From the NCBI RefSeq assembly GCF_934371575.1, contig NZ_CAKRNY010000016.1, forward strand, positions 9,318 through 73,317: a stretch of DNA of 64,000 nucleotides, in the 5' to 3' direction. The position numbers and the translations under genes were made by a program. The DNA is from an uncultured Blautia sp. (GTDB taxonomy: Bacteria; Bacillota; Clostridia; Lachnospirales; Lachnospiraceae). This document shows, one piece after another, positions 26,278 through 34,899 of the stretch (within the stretch, counting starts at the first letter, position 1; each line of letters opens with the position of its first letter). The notes under the pieces are model-generated. The model had not been told where the DNA came from and ran no database searches. It was given only the letters and a program-made list of their open reading frames with translations.

Positions 26278-27272
26278 TGTTCGTCACCTTTTTCAGGCTC
26301 ATTCTCATATGGCACATCCAGATCAAATTCTGTTTTTAAATAAGCTCTCCAGTCAAACACAGCTTCAACAGCTTTAATTGCAACCTCTGCCATATCTGCG
26401 GTAGGCTCTTTGGTGGTAAACTTCTGCATTGCCATACCCGGCTTGCTCATCATCAGTGCAAACTTGTTATCTGTTCTGCCTGCCCACTGAATGATCTCAA
26501 AAGAAATTCCTGATACAATGGGAACCATAAGCAGACGGCCAAAAAGCCGCAGCCAGTATGACGGTACCAGAATGAAAATAAAATGCAGGAAGATACTTAC
26601 CAGCATAACCAGGAACAAAAAGCTTGTTCCACAACGTCTGTGGAATCTGGAACTCTCCAGCACATTCTCTACTGTAAGAGGCTTGCCGTTCTCCACACAG
26701 TTAATACATTTATGCTCTGCACCGTGATACATAAAGGTTCTCTGGATATCCTTCATTCTGGAAATCAGGATCATATATCCCATGAATAATCCCAGTTTTA
26801 CAAAAGCCTCCACGATTGTAACCACAACCTCAGAAGCGCCCACCTTGCGGCAAAGGCTTGCCAGTACATAAGGAAGCAGCATAAATGCAGCAATGGAGAC
26901 TACAATGGAAACAGCCACAGTCACATAAAGCAATGCTTTAAACGCCCTGTCCTCTTTTTTCTTCTTAGCCTCCAGTTGCTCCGGGGAAAGGTCTGCGTTC
27001 TTTTTAGATTCTTCCTCATCCTCCTCGTCACCTGCAATTTCAGCTGAATACATAAGGCATTTGGTGCCTGTCACCAGAGAATCAATAAAGCTGACCATGC
27101 CTCGGATGATTGGTTTGCGCCAGATTTTGGCATTTCCGAAGATACATTTGTAATCTTCCACTTTTACTTCAATTTCCTTGTCAGGACGGCGTACTGCAAT
27201 AGAATATTTATCCTTGTGGCGCATCATGATGCCTTCCATTACAGCTTGTCCACCGATATTTGATGGTTTCAT
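26274..27272 (-). CDS. DUF1385 family membrane protein (YqhQ-like)
   Basis: 332 aa starting with the conserved family N terminus IGGQAVMEGIMMR. A central region has four membrane helices (about residues 108-135, 150-170, 212-235 and 240-258) and an acidic/lysine stretch at 80-105. The segment YHGAEHKCINC near 186 is a conserved His/Cys element of unknown role. In many Firmicutes the family sits beside prmC and prfA, as here, but no activity is established. Confidence 0.85.
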   Translation of the reverse strand: MKPSNIGGQAVMEGIMMRHKDKYSIAVRRPDKEIEVKVEDYKCIFGNAKIWRKPIIRGMVSFIDSLVTGTKCLMYSAEIAGDEEDEEESKKNADLSPEQLEAKKKKEDRAFKALLYVTVAVSIVVSIAAFMLLPYVLASLCRKVGASEVVVTIVEAFVKLGLFMGYMILISRMKDIQRTFMYHGAEHKCINCVENGKPLTVENVLESSRFHRRCGTSFLFLVMLVSIFLHFIFILVPSYWLRLFGRLLMVPIVSGISFEIIQWAGRTDNKFALMMSKPGMAMQKFTTKEPTADMAEVAIKAVEAVFDWRAYLKTEFDLDVPYENEPEKGDEQ

Positions 27273-27310
27273 TTTATCCTCCGTCTCGTTGCTTGCGTAA
27301 ATTACAAAGA

Positions 27311-27339
27311 AAGGTTGAGATTTCCCAACCTCAACCTTC
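27311..27339 (-). terminator. Terminator after rpmE
   Basis: An AAGGTTGAG / CTCAACCTT stem with TTTCTTTG following on the minus strand, 20 nt after the L31 stop. Confidence 0.8.
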
Positions 27340-27358
27340 TCATTCAGTAATATTCAAA

Positions 27359-27562
27359 TTATTTATTCAGGCCGTATTTCTCGTTGAACTTATTGATACG
27401 TCCACGAGCCTGAGTAGCTTTCTGCTGTCCTGTATAGAACGGATGACATTTGGAGCAGATTTCTACGTGGATGTCCTGCTTGGTAGAACCTGTTACAAAA
27501 GTATTACCGCAGTTGCAGGTTACAGTTGCCTGATAGTAATTCGGATGGATTCCTTCTCTCAT
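27359..27562 (-). CDS. rpmE: 50S ribosomal protein L31, zinc-binding form
   Basis: 67 aa from the ATG at 27562 ([12 protein letters not shown]), preceded by GAGAGG; a longer reading to 27619 is not conserved. Cysteines C16 and C18 (CNCG) and CSKC near 36-39 form the zinc site of the C+ type of L31, and SxFYTGQQK is the usual C-terminal signature. It has its own promoter and terminator between rho and the DUF1385 operon. Confidence 0.96.
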   Translation of the reverse strand: MREGIHPNYYQATVTCNCGNTFVTGSTKQDIHVEICSKCHPFYTGQQKATQARGRINKFNEKYGLNK

Positions 27563-27637
27563 GATTTTCACCTCTCTATATTTATTCTCTTTAATTTGCG
27601 TTGAATCTGACGAATTCACACTTTACACAGCCTACTG

Positions 27638-27666
27638 ATTATAGCATGGCGTTCTAAGAAATGCAA
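27638..27666 (-). promoter_or_regulatory. Sigma-A promoter of rpmE
   Basis: The minus strand reads TTGCAT, 17 nt, TATAAT, about 75 nt upstream of the rpmE start codon. Confidence 0.75.
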
Positions 27667-27671
27667 GTTAT

Positions 27672-29204
27672 TTATAAAAATTTCTGTTTTTTTACAGTTT
27701 GTACAAATTCCGCATTATTTGCAGTGCGGGCAAACATGTTCAGGATCTGTTCCACTGCCTCATCAGACTTCATTCCATTCAGAGCCTTGCGCATAATATA
27801 TACCGCTTCCTGCTCATCTCTGCTAAGCAGCAGATCCTCTCGTCTGGTGCCTGATTTCTGGATGTCGATAGCCGGAAAAACACGCTTCTCCTGCAGCTTA
27901 CGGTCCAGAACAAGCTCCATATTACCAGTTCCCTTGAACTCCTCGTAAATAACATCATCCATCTTGCTTCCGGTATCAACCAGTGCCGTAGCCAGAATCG
28001 TAAGACTTCCACCTTCACGCATATTACGGGCAGCACCGAAGAAACGCTTTGGCATGTGAAGTGCTCCCGGATCAAGACCACCTGACAGAGTTCTTCCGCT
28101 TGGGGGGACTACCAGGTTATATGCTCTGGCAAGTCGGGTAATGGAATCTAAAAGGATCACCACATCCTGCTTATGTTCTACAAGGCGGCGTGCACGCTCC
28201 ACAACCATTTCGGAAACACGCTTATGATGCTCTGGAAGCTCATCAAAAGTAGAATAAATAACCTCTACATTCGGTCCCTGTATTGCTTCCTTGATATCTG
28301 TGACCTCCTCTGGACGCTCATCAATGAGAAGAATGATCAGATGCATATCCTTATTGTTCTTGAGAATAGACTTGGCCACATCCTTAAGCAGTGTAGTCTT
28401 ACCTGCTTTAGGCGGGGAAACAATCATACCTCTTTGTCCTTTTCCAATTGGGCTGATCAAATCTACAATACGCATGGCTGTAGTTCCACCCGGACGCTCC
28501 ATGATCAGACGTTCATCTGGAAAAATAGGTGTCATATTCTCAAAGTTATATCTTTTCTGTCCTTCACTTGGATGAAATCCATTGATAGATGTCACATATA
28601 GAAGAGCGCTGAACTTCTCGCCCTGTGTCTTAATACGGATATTTCCCTGAACAATATCTCCTGTTTTCAGATTAAACCGGCGAATCTGTGATGGGGAAAC
28701 ATATATATCATTCTCACCAGGAAGATAGTTTTCACTTCGGATAAATCCAAATCCATCCGGCATAACCTCCAGAATACCATTTGCCTTCTCTCCGCTGTCA
28801 AGCTGGACCGTCTCTGCTGAAACCTGATAAGCATTGCTTACATTCTCTGTCTGCTCTTCTCCGGCGGTACGCGGCAGTTCTGGCTCCTCAGTTCGGACCT
28901 CCGCCTGCTGATTTTCACTTCTTACATAATTTCTGCTGCGAAACTCCGGATTTCGTTTTATGACGGTGCGGGATTTCGCCACATTCTCTCTTCTATCTGC
29001 TGCTGGTGTTTCTTTTTTTTCAAATGATGCCGTACTTTCTGTTTCCACAGGAGCAGTCTGCTCTTTCTCTGCTTCTCTTCTATCTTCTTCCAGCATACGT
29101 TCAATTAATTCAGGCTTTCTCATAGCAGAAATGCCCTTCAGTCCTCTGGCTTTCGCAATTCCTTTCAGCTCCGCCAAAGGTAAAGATTCATACTTTTCTC
29201 TCAT
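27672..29204 (-). CDS. rho: Transcription termination factor Rho with N-terminal insertion
   Basis: 510 aa. The order is: Rho N domain ([17 protein letters not shown]); a 100-residue low-complexity insertion rich in Glu, Arg, Thr and Gln (about 42-145); the RNA-binding cold-shock-like domain ([10 protein letters not shown] near 155); and the hexameric ATPase with Walker [11 protein letters not shown] near 266, DERPEEVT, and Walker B VVILLDS near 349. Insertions of this kind occur in many anaerobic Firmicute Rho proteins and can alter RNA binding; here its role is unknown. The gene is monocistronic. Confidence 0.95.
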   Translation of the reverse strand: MREKYESLPLAELKGIAKARGLKGISAMRKPELIERMLEEDRREAEKEQTAPVETESTASFEKKETPAADRRENVAKSRTVIKRNPEFRSRNYVRSENQQAEVRTEEPELPRTAGEEQTENVSNAYQVSAETVQLDSGEKANGILEVMPDGFGFIRSENYLPGENDIYVSPSQIRRFNLKTGDIVQGNIRIKTQGEKFSALLYVTSINGFHPSEGQKRYNFENMTPIFPDERLIMERPGGTTAMRIVDLISPIGKGQRGMIVSPPKAGKTTLLKDVAKSILKNNKDMHLIILLIDERPEEVTDIKEAIQGPNVEVIYSTFDELPEHHKRVSEMVVERARRLVEHKQDVVILLDSITRLARAYNLVVPPSGRTLSGGLDPGALHMPKRFFGAARNMREGGSLTILATALVDTGSKMDDVIYEEFKGTGNMELVLDRKLQEKRVFPAIDIQKSGTRREDLLLSRDEQEAVYIMRKALNGMKSDEAVEQILNMFARTANNAEFVQTVKKQKFL

Positions 29205-29334
29205 TAATCATCTACCTCTTCGAATTACCTTTTCTAAATACATTTCAATTGATTTAACGGGATACAAATGTCTGATTAGACAGAAGCAATATATACTGAA
29301 CTTGTAAATAACCTTCAAAAATCTAGTAATAATT

Positions 29335-29363
29335 ATTTTAGCACATTTCAGGCGCTGTGTCTA
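29335..29363 (-). promoter_or_regulatory. Probable rho promoter
   Basis: The minus strand reads TAGACA, 17 nt, TAAAAT about 130 nt upstream of the rho start, leaving a long leader that could host autoregulation. Confidence 0.5.
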
Positions 29364-29523
29364 TATCAATTCCAACTATGTCTATCCCGGCCTGTGGATA
29401 AAAAGCTAACCTTTGCCTTGTATTATACACACCTCAGGTTTTTTATTGCAAGAATTATTTGTCGACACTTATCCTGACTCTTCGACATTCTGCCGCCAGA
29501 TTAAAAACAAAATCTCTTATTAC

Positions 29524-29556
29524 ATAAAAACGCACCCGGGAATAATTTCCCGGGTG
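29524..29556 (-). terminator. Terminator of the metalloprotease gene
   Basis: CACCCGGGAA and TTCCCGGGTG form a perfect 10-bp GC-rich stem with a 4-nt loop, followed by GTTTTTATG on the minus strand. Confidence 0.88.
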
Positions 29557-29587
29557 TCAGTTACATTTAAAATATGTGCATTATTTA

Positions 29588-30619
29588 TTATTTCCAATAT
29601 GGTCCGTAAATTTTCTGGATCTTGGCAATCTGCTCATCTGTAATCTGATTCAGTGCATTCTGAACAGCTGCATAGGTCTGAGGTCTTGCACTCTTCAGGG
29701 AAGCATTGTTCAGGATATAATCTTTAACAGATTCTGCAAAATATTCAGAAGCATTCTGGGTTACATAAGCCTTGTTAAATGCAGTAACTTTATTCTTCTC
29801 AGCTGCATAAACGCTCTGGAAACCGGATGTCTGATCTACGTTTCCTGCTATAAATGCAAGGAAATGTCCAAGCTCATGGTATACAGAATCATCAATCTGT
29901 TTCATTGTAATAGATCTTGTTCTTGCTGCAAAATATCCGGAATAATTAACAGACGGATCAACTACCATCTTAAATCCAAGCTTCTGGAATACCATAAGTA
30001 CACGGCTGTCCATCTTTCCTGCAACTGAAGTAACATTTGCTTCGTATTTGGTCTTATTGGACACTGCAGCTGATGCAGCCGGCTTAGCAGCTGAAGCAGT
30101 ATTGCTTACTGTTGTACCGGAAGAAGTAGTGTTGGCTGCTGCAACATTATTAATTGTTACCTGCTGGGTCGTTGTTGTCTGAACAGTTGTTGTAATTCTG
30201 GAGGTAACCAGTTTCTTTTTGGATTTCTTGGTATATTTCTCAGTCTTCTTGGTTACTACTGTTTTCTTGGTTGCTACTGTTGTATTTCCAGAAGTTTTTG
30301 AAGAATTGGAAACTCTGGTGGTCGGTTTCATTTTCTTAGTGTAGCTCTTCTTGGAAGCTTTTTTCAGTTTCACTGTTTTCTTAGTCGTCTTGGTGCTTTT
30401 TGTAGTCTTAACCGTTGTCTTCGGCTGAGAAGCCAATGGAGTTTCTTCTTCTGCAATAGAAGCTTCCATTACAGGATCTGTATAGCTTGGAAACTCTGGC
30501 GTATCTGTGCTTCCGGAAAATAAGGAAACACCGCCAATCACTGCTGCAAGTGCTATAGCTGCACAGCTGGAAACAATTTTTTTATTGGAAAACCATTCTG
30601 TCAATTTCTTTCCCTTCAT
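29588..30619 (-). CDS. Secreted anthrax-lethal-factor-like (ATLF) zinc metalloprotease
   Basis: 343 aa from the ATG at 30619 with an AAAGG site; an ATG at 30643 lacks one. An N-terminal signal/anchor helix (VSSCAAIALAAVIGGVSLF) is followed by a Lys/Thr/Ser-rich low-complexity stalk (about 65-150) that could hold the cell wall. A C-terminal catalytic domain has the zinc motif YHELGHFLAF near 248 and the glutamate ligand in EYFAESVKDY about 40 residues later. This arrangement matches the lethal-factor-like family that includes the C. difficile Pro-Pro endopeptidase. Expression lies under a c-di-GMP-I riboswitch. The likely role, by analogy, is cutting surface adhesins; the substrate is not visible here. 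Confidence 0.85.
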   Translation of the reverse strand: MKGKKLTEWFSNKKIVSSCAAIALAAVIGGVSLFSGSTDTPEFPSYTDPVMEASIAEEETPLASQPKTTVKTTKSTKTTKKTVKLKKASKKSYTKKMKPTTRVSNSSKTSGNTTVATKKTVVTKKTEKYTKKSKKKLVTSRITTTVQTTTTQQVTINNVAAANTTSSGTTVSNTASAAKPAASAAVSNKTKYEANVTSVAGKMDSRVLMVFQKLGFKMVVDPSVNYSGYFAARTRSITMKQIDDSVYHELGHFLAFIAGNVDQTSGFQSVYAAEKNKVTAFNKAYVTQNASEYFAESVKDYILNNASLKSARPQTYAAVQNALNQITDEQIAKIQKIYGPYWK

Positions 30620-30694
30620 ATATAACACACCTTTCTTGAGCAATAATGGATTCTGACCTGCCGCTTTCCAAAGACATTTTCTTAATTCATGGTA

Positions 30695-30728
30695 ATAAAA
30701 AAACCGTTTATCAGATTAAATAAACGGT
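30695..30728 (-). terminator. Riboswitch expression-platform terminator
   Basis: ACCGTTTAT pairs with ATAAACGGT across an 8-nt loop and is followed by eight T on the minus strand. It lies between the c-di-GMP aptamer and the protease start, so it can act as a regulated terminator. Confidence 0.82.
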
Positions 30729-30778
30729 CGCCACAAAAAGAAGATCTTATCTTCTATCATAATCACATTACATAATCA

Positions 30779-30870
30779 ATATCAATGCGGCAACCGGCTG
30801 TCATAGTCTGTGACCTTAGACCCTTGGCTTTGCGTCCCTGCTTTTCAACAGGTTTGCCTTTCTTTACACT
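30779..30870 (-). ncRNA. c-di-GMP-I (GEMM-I) riboswitch aptamer
   Basis: The minus strand carries the conserved core in order: GGCAAACC, CTG-TTGAAAAG-CAG with a GAAA tetraloop, GGGACGCAAAGCCA, GGGTCTAAGG, ATGACAGCCGG and TTGCCG. These are the tetraloop, the GACGCAAAGCC ligand-binding core and the closing stem of the GEMM-I class. A consensus promoter lies just upstream and an intrinsic terminator just downstream. An AGAAGAT/ATCTTCT hairpin (30738-30755) between aptamer and terminator may be the anti-terminator. Whether c-di-GMP turns the gene on or off cannot be read by eye. Confidence 0.88.
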
Positions 30871-30873
30871 ATT

Positions 30874-30902
30874 AATATAAGCCCTTTTTTCACTGATGTC
30901 AA
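30874..30902 (-). promoter_or_regulatory. Sigma-A promoter of the riboswitch-protease transcript
   Basis: The minus strand reads TTGACA, 17 nt, TATATT, placed so that transcription starts at the aptamer 5' edge. Confidence 0.85.
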
Positions 30903-31056
30903 CGGAAAATTCCTGTAAAAAATCACTAAATTTTTCTTTAGTTAACGAAATTAAGCGAAATTTTTTCGTTGTGAATTGTCTCTTTCTTTTTTAACATAAT
31001 CTGCTATACTTATTTTATGTATCATAGCTACGACATTCAGATAAAGGAGCGGCACT

Positions 31057-31986
31057 ATGTCCAATCGCATTTCTGCCCTTCCTCTTTGCTTACTTTTATT
31101 ATACCTTGTCCTGTTTCCGATAACAGGCTGCACCAGCAGTAAAAATTCCGGTTCTTCCACAGAGCCGCCTGTTTTTTCCCCTCTGCAGGTTCTGGTTCCT
31201 GACGCACCTGGAACAGTCACAGTAGGGCAGTCGCCTCTGGTACTCGATATATCTAACCAGAACCAGGGATATTTAACTGCTGTCAGTGATGACAATGGCA
31301 CCACGAAAAACATTCAGCTTTCTGCTGATGACGGTGTTGTCTATTCCTATTTTATAAAAACAGGCGAAAGTGCTGTCATTCCTTTTTCAAGTGGAAGCGG
31401 CACTTACCAGATATCTTGTTATGAACAGGTAAATGGCAGCCAGTATGCCGCACTTTATGCCCAGACACTGGATGTTGCTCTGGAAAATGAGTTTCTTCCA
31501 TTCCTGTATCCAAATCAGTATGTAAACTTCACTCCGGACTCAGAAACCAGCAAGCTTGCCCTTTCTCTTCTTCCGGATGATGCCAGTGAACAGGAATGTA
31601 TTGACTCCGTTTTTCAGTATGTAACCTCGCATATTACCTACGATGAGGAAAAGGCTTCCACTGTAGAGACAGGCTATCTTCCCGATGTAGATGAAACCTT
31701 AGCCTCCGGCAAAGGAATCTGCTTTGATTATGCAGCTCTTATGACAGCCATGCTTCGAAGCCGGGATATTCCCTGCAAGCTTCAGATCGGTTATGCCGGT
31801 GATATCAAGCATGCATGGATTGATGTATACATACGGGGAAAAGGCTGGGTTGAACATGCCATTACCTATGACGGTGAAAAATGGAACCGCATGGATCCCA
31901 CCTTTACTGCAAACAGCGAAGACGAAGAGCTTATTAATTCCTATATCGGTGACAGTAAGAATTACACACTTCAGTTCACCAGATAA
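31057..31986 (+). CDS. Transglutaminase-like lipoprotein heading the pilus-like cassette
   Basis: 309 aa. A signal peptide ends in the lipobox ITGC (Cys about residue 25), so the protein is lipid-anchored outside the membrane. A beta-rich domain (about 50-160) precedes a transglutaminase-like core with Cys in GKGICFDYAALM near 228, His in KHAWIDVYI near 252 and Asp in WNRMDPTF. The start has an AAAGGAG site and TATACT lies 45 nt upstream. It is followed 29 nt later by the PilC-like gene on the same strand, suggesting a surface processing or cross-linking role linked to the pilus-like machine. Confidence 0.85.
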   Translation: MSNRISALPLCLLLLYLVLFPITGCTSSKNSGSSTEPPVFSPLQVLVPDAPGTVTVGQSPLVLDISNQNQGYLTAVSDDNGTTKNIQLSADDGVVYSYFIKTGESAVIPFSSGSGTYQISCYEQVNGSQYAALYAQTLDVALENEFLPFLYPNQYVNFTPDSETSKLALSLLPDDASEQECIDSVFQYVTSHITYDEEKASTVETGYLPDVDETLASGKGICFDYAALMTAMLRSRDIPCKLQIGYAGDIKHAWIDVYIRGKGWVEHAITYDGEKWNRMDPTFTANSEDEELINSYIGDSKNYTLQFTR

Positions 31987-32015
31987 AGCATCACCTTTTT
32001 AGAAAGGATTTTTAT

Positions 32016-33059
32016 ATGATTACCAAATTAACTAACCGTGAGCTGTTTCAGTTCTTTGAACAGTTTTCCATTATACTGCGTTCCGGGATGTCTGCCATAG
32101 AGGGACTTGCCATATTAAATGATGATACCCAGACAGAACGGGGCAAAGAGCTTTTAAGCTTTCTCTCCAAAGATATGGAAGAATCCGGTTCCCTTGCACA
32201 TGCTATGGAAGAATCCGGAGCCTTTTCCCCTTCTGCTGCTGCCTATGTCCGCACCGGTGAGGAAACCGGATGTCTGGATGAGGTAACAAAAGGTCTGTCT
32301 GCCTTCTATCAGAAAGAACTCCAGATCAGGGAACAGATCCAGAGTGCTGTCACCTACCCTCTTGTTATGCTTGGCATGATGACAGCCGTTATAATCATCC
32401 TGCTTGTAAAAGTTCTTCCTGTTTTCCGTCAGGTTTTTCGCCAGCTCGGGCTTGAAATGAACGGACTATCCGGAGCCCTTCTTGGAATGGGCGAAACCTT
32501 CAGCAGCTATTCCACTGTATTTCTGGTTCTTCTCGCTGCTGTAATTGGTCTTCTCCTGTTTTTTTCCCTTCACCCAAAGGGACGGACGCTTTTTTACAAA
32601 GCCATCTGCCGTTTTCCCGGAGTCAGGGAAATTCCGGAAAACCTGGATTACAGCCGTCTTTGCCAGTGTATTTCCATGGGGATCCGAAGCGGTCTTTCCC
32701 CTGAACTTTGCGTGGAACTGGCAAGCGCCGTTGTCACACAAACAGAGATCAGGGATAAGCTTTCCGGCATTTCGAAGCGGCTCTCTGAGGGATATGGATT
32801 TACGGAAGCCATTACAGAGTCCGGACTTTTTAAAGCCATGGAGCTTCGCCTGATCTCACTTGGTTTTCAGGCTGGCTCATCAGATGAAGTGATGGAAAAT
32901 CTGGCTGAACAGTATGAAGAAAAATCAGTCGGCTCTATTTCACACATTGTATCCATTCTGGAACCTACCATTGTGATCGTCCTTTCCCTTCTTGTAGGAC
33001 TGATCCTTCTCTCAGTTATGATGCCCCTTCTCGGACTGCTTTCCGAGATGATTGCATAA
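32016..33059 (+). CDS. PilC/GspF-type inner-membrane platform protein
   Basis: 347 aa with the usual two GspF domains. The first has LRSGMSAIEGLAIL near residue 23; a repeat is near 220 (GIRSGLSPELCVELA). Three hydrophobic helices lie near 115-140, 165-185 and 317-342, and the motif VRTGEETGCLDE is typical of type IV pilus/type II secretion platform proteins. Such proteins couple the cytoplasmic ATPase to pseudopilin movement. It is full length and 29 nt after the lipoprotein gene. Confidence 0.9.
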   Translation: MITKLTNRELFQFFEQFSIILRSGMSAIEGLAILNDDTQTERGKELLSFLSKDMEESGSLAHAMEESGAFSPSAAAYVRTGEETGCLDEVTKGLSAFYQKELQIREQIQSAVTYPLVMLGMMTAVIIILLVKVLPVFRQVFRQLGLEMNGLSGALLGMGETFSSYSTVFLVLLAAVIGLLLFFSLHPKGRTLFYKAICRFPGVREIPENLDYSRLCQCISMGIRSGLSPELCVELASAVVTQTEIRDKLSGISKRLSEGYGFTEAITESGLFKAMELRLISLGFQAGSSDEVMENLAEQYEEKSVGSISHIVSILEPTIVIVLSLLVGLILLSVMMPLLGLLSEMIA

Positions 33060-33093
33060 CCGTTTTCCGATACATCTGTAAGGGAGAATTAAA

Positions 33094-33444
33094 ATGGATA
33101 TATTTGAAACCAAAGGAATGCACGCAAAACGGATTTTCCGTTCCATTGCTCCAGTCATATTCGCAGCTGTTCTCTGTCTGATCTTCTATACCGGAATCGC
33201 CCATACGCAGACAGATTCCCTGGAAAAAGAACAGATTACATTAAGCCGTGCGCTTGAAGGCGGTGCCATCCGCACCTACGCCCTCACCGGCAGATATCCG
33301 CAGAACCTGGAAGAATTGCTCTCCGATTACCATATTACCTATGACTCTGAAAAATTTGTGGTAGAATATGTTCCAAACGGCTCCAATCTGCTTCCATCCA
33401 TAAGTGTCCTTCCGCTGAATGCCAGAAAAGGAGGTGCCAGATGA
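33094..33444 (+). CDS. Pseudopilin-like small membrane protein
   Basis: 116 aa with a single N-terminal helix (SIAPVIFAAVLCLIFYTGIA) and an outer segment containing ALTGRYPQNLEELLSDY. That Gly/Pro/Leu pattern, just after the long helix, is common in type IV pilins and pseudopilins. There is no G-F-xxx-E peptidase site, so it may stay anchored. It has a GGGAGAA site and its stop overlaps the next start. Confidence 0.6.
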   Translation: MDIFETKGMHAKRIFRSIAPVIFAAVLCLIFYTGIAHTQTDSLEKEQITLSRALEGGAIRTYALTGRYPQNLEELLSDYHITYDSEKFVVEYVPNGSNLLPSISVLPLNARKGGAR

Positions 33445-33947
33445 TCTCCAGATTTACCCGGAAACACAGCATTGACTCTCTGGCGATTCTGATGCTTTTT
33501 GCAATGTACATACTGTTTCTTCTGTTTTTACTGCTATTCGGAGCAGGAAATTATCAGGCATCTGTAAAAAGCCTGGACACCAATAATAATCTTTACACAG
33601 CAGCCGCTTACATCACTACTAAATTCCGGCAGCATGATCTTCCCGGCAGCATTTCCCTGACAGAGCTTCAGGGCACCCAGGCGCTTTGCTTTCAGGAGAA
33701 TATTGAGAACAAAAACTACTGCACATATATTTATTTTGACGGCAGCTATCTGAAAGAGCTGTTTACAGCCAATGATTCCAATGCAGACCTTTCCATGGGA
33801 ACGGATCTGGCACAGCTTCAGGATTTTCAGGTGGAATCCATTGAAAATACCTTTTACAAAATCACATTAACTGACACCGATGGCCATGTTTCCGGTTTTC
33901 TGCTGCATCCCGGCATTCCGGACAATGACTGCACCCCAATGTCCTGA
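33441..33947 (+). CDS. Single-span membrane protein, DUF4860-like
   Basis: 168 aa, one strong N-terminal helix (LMLFAMYILFLLFLLLFGAG) and a beta-rich outer domain. It resembles small Lachnospiraceae proteins found only in pilT-like cassettes; no enzymatic motif is visible. The start overlaps the preceding stop (ATGA), indicating coupled translation. A minor pilin or assembly role is inferred from position. Confidence 0.55.
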   Translation: MISRFTRKHSIDSLAILMLFAMYILFLLFLLLFGAGNYQASVKSLDTNNNLYTAAAYITTKFRQHDLPGSISLTELQGTQALCFQENIENKNYCTYIYFDGSYLKELFTANDSNADLSMGTDLAQLQDFQVESIENTFYKITLTDTDGHVSGFLLHPGIPDNDCTPMS

Positions 33948-33960
33948 AAGGAAGTTTTTC

Positions 33961-34422
33961 ATGCAAAATATTACCACTCATTCCAAATCCGGTCTTTTTC
34001 TTATGGAAATGATATTCGTCCTTCTTTTTCTTGGACTTACCTGCGGTGTCTGCGTAAGGCTGTTTGCAGCTTCCTATACAGCAAGAGAAAAAGCCAGTCA
34101 GGAATCCCATATCCAGGAACTGATCACCAATGCCAGCGAAATTCTGGAAGGAACTGACGGTTCTGTGAACAGCTTTCTTGCACTCATGCCAGATGGTGTT
34201 GCAGATCAGGACTCCATTTGCTATTATTTTGACAAACAATGGAAAAACACATCTGAAGAAAATGCCGTCTTCAAAATGACCATCATCAGCGCTGTTTCTG
34301 ATGTCAGCAAAGAAATTACGATCCGTTTTTTCAAAATTTCCGGTGACAGTGACAGCACCATTCTTTATACGCAGACGGTCCGTTTTCCGTTTTTCACAGC
34401 AAGAGGGGAGACAGCTTCATGA
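33961..34422 (+). CDS. Type IV prepilin-like protein
   Basis: 153 aa from the ATG at 33961 with an AAAGGAAG site; the frame extends upstream to 33880 inside the previous gene. A short basic leader ends in SKSG, followed by LFLMEMIFVLLFLGL: Gly at -1 and Glu at +5 as in type III signal sequences cut by prepilin peptidase. A coiled stretch follows the helix. This is the best pilin candidate in the cassette. No prepilin peptidase gene is in the window. Confidence 0.65.
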   Translation: MQNITTHSKSGLFLMEMIFVLLFLGLTCGVCVRLFAASYTAREKASQESHIQELITNASEILEGTDGSVNSFLALMPDGVADQDSICYYFDKQWKNTSEENAVFKMTIISAVSDVSKEITIRFFKISGDSDSTILYTQTVRFPFFTARGETAS

Positions 34423-34895
34423 AAAAAAAGAACACTCTTTTTTCTGCAACAGGAATTCCTTCCCTGTTTCTGATTTTTGCAGTACTTATGCTGGTGATCC
34501 TGTCGTTGCTGGGATATGGCACTTCCCGGCAGAATCTTCGTGCCAGCACCCTTTCCCTCGGGCAGACCACTGCATATTATAATGCCTGCACCGAGGCAAC
34601 TGATTTTTATACCAGCCTTGTGCATACTCTGAAAAAATTTCAGACACAGGTAAAAACAGAAGATGAATATTACCAGCTTATCTCTGATTATCTGGATACA
34701 CAGGAAAATACACAGTGGGATTTAAAGCAGCACACAATTCAATATCTGAAGGCTTTTTCAGATTCCCAAAGCCTGACTGTAAAGATTTCCGCAGACTTTC
34801 AAGATGACACCATTGCCAGAATTCTGACATGGAACACCGTCGCAACAGAGGACTGGACTCCTGATAACAGCCAGCCAGTCTACAAAGGAGAATAA
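34419..34895 (+). CDS. Single-span pilus-cassette protein
   Basis: 158 aa with one N-terminal helix (IPSLFLIFAVLMLVILSLLG), then an extracytoplasmic helical part. It overlaps the stop of the prepilin-like gene (ATGA) and ends 4 nt before pilT. Topology and order resemble minor pilins or PilX/TadE-like components; no specific family was recognised. The start of the outer part, YGTSRQNLRAST, is similar in style to PilX-type proteins. Confidence 0.5.
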   Translation: MKKKNTLFSATGIPSLFLIFAVLMLVILSLLGYGTSRQNLRASTLSLGQTTAYYNACTEATDFYTSLVHTLKKFQTQVKTEDEYYQLISDYLDTQENTQWDLKQHTIQYLKAFSDSQSLTVKISADFQDDTIARILTWNTVATEDWTPDNSQPVYKGE

Positions 34896-34899
34896 TTTT

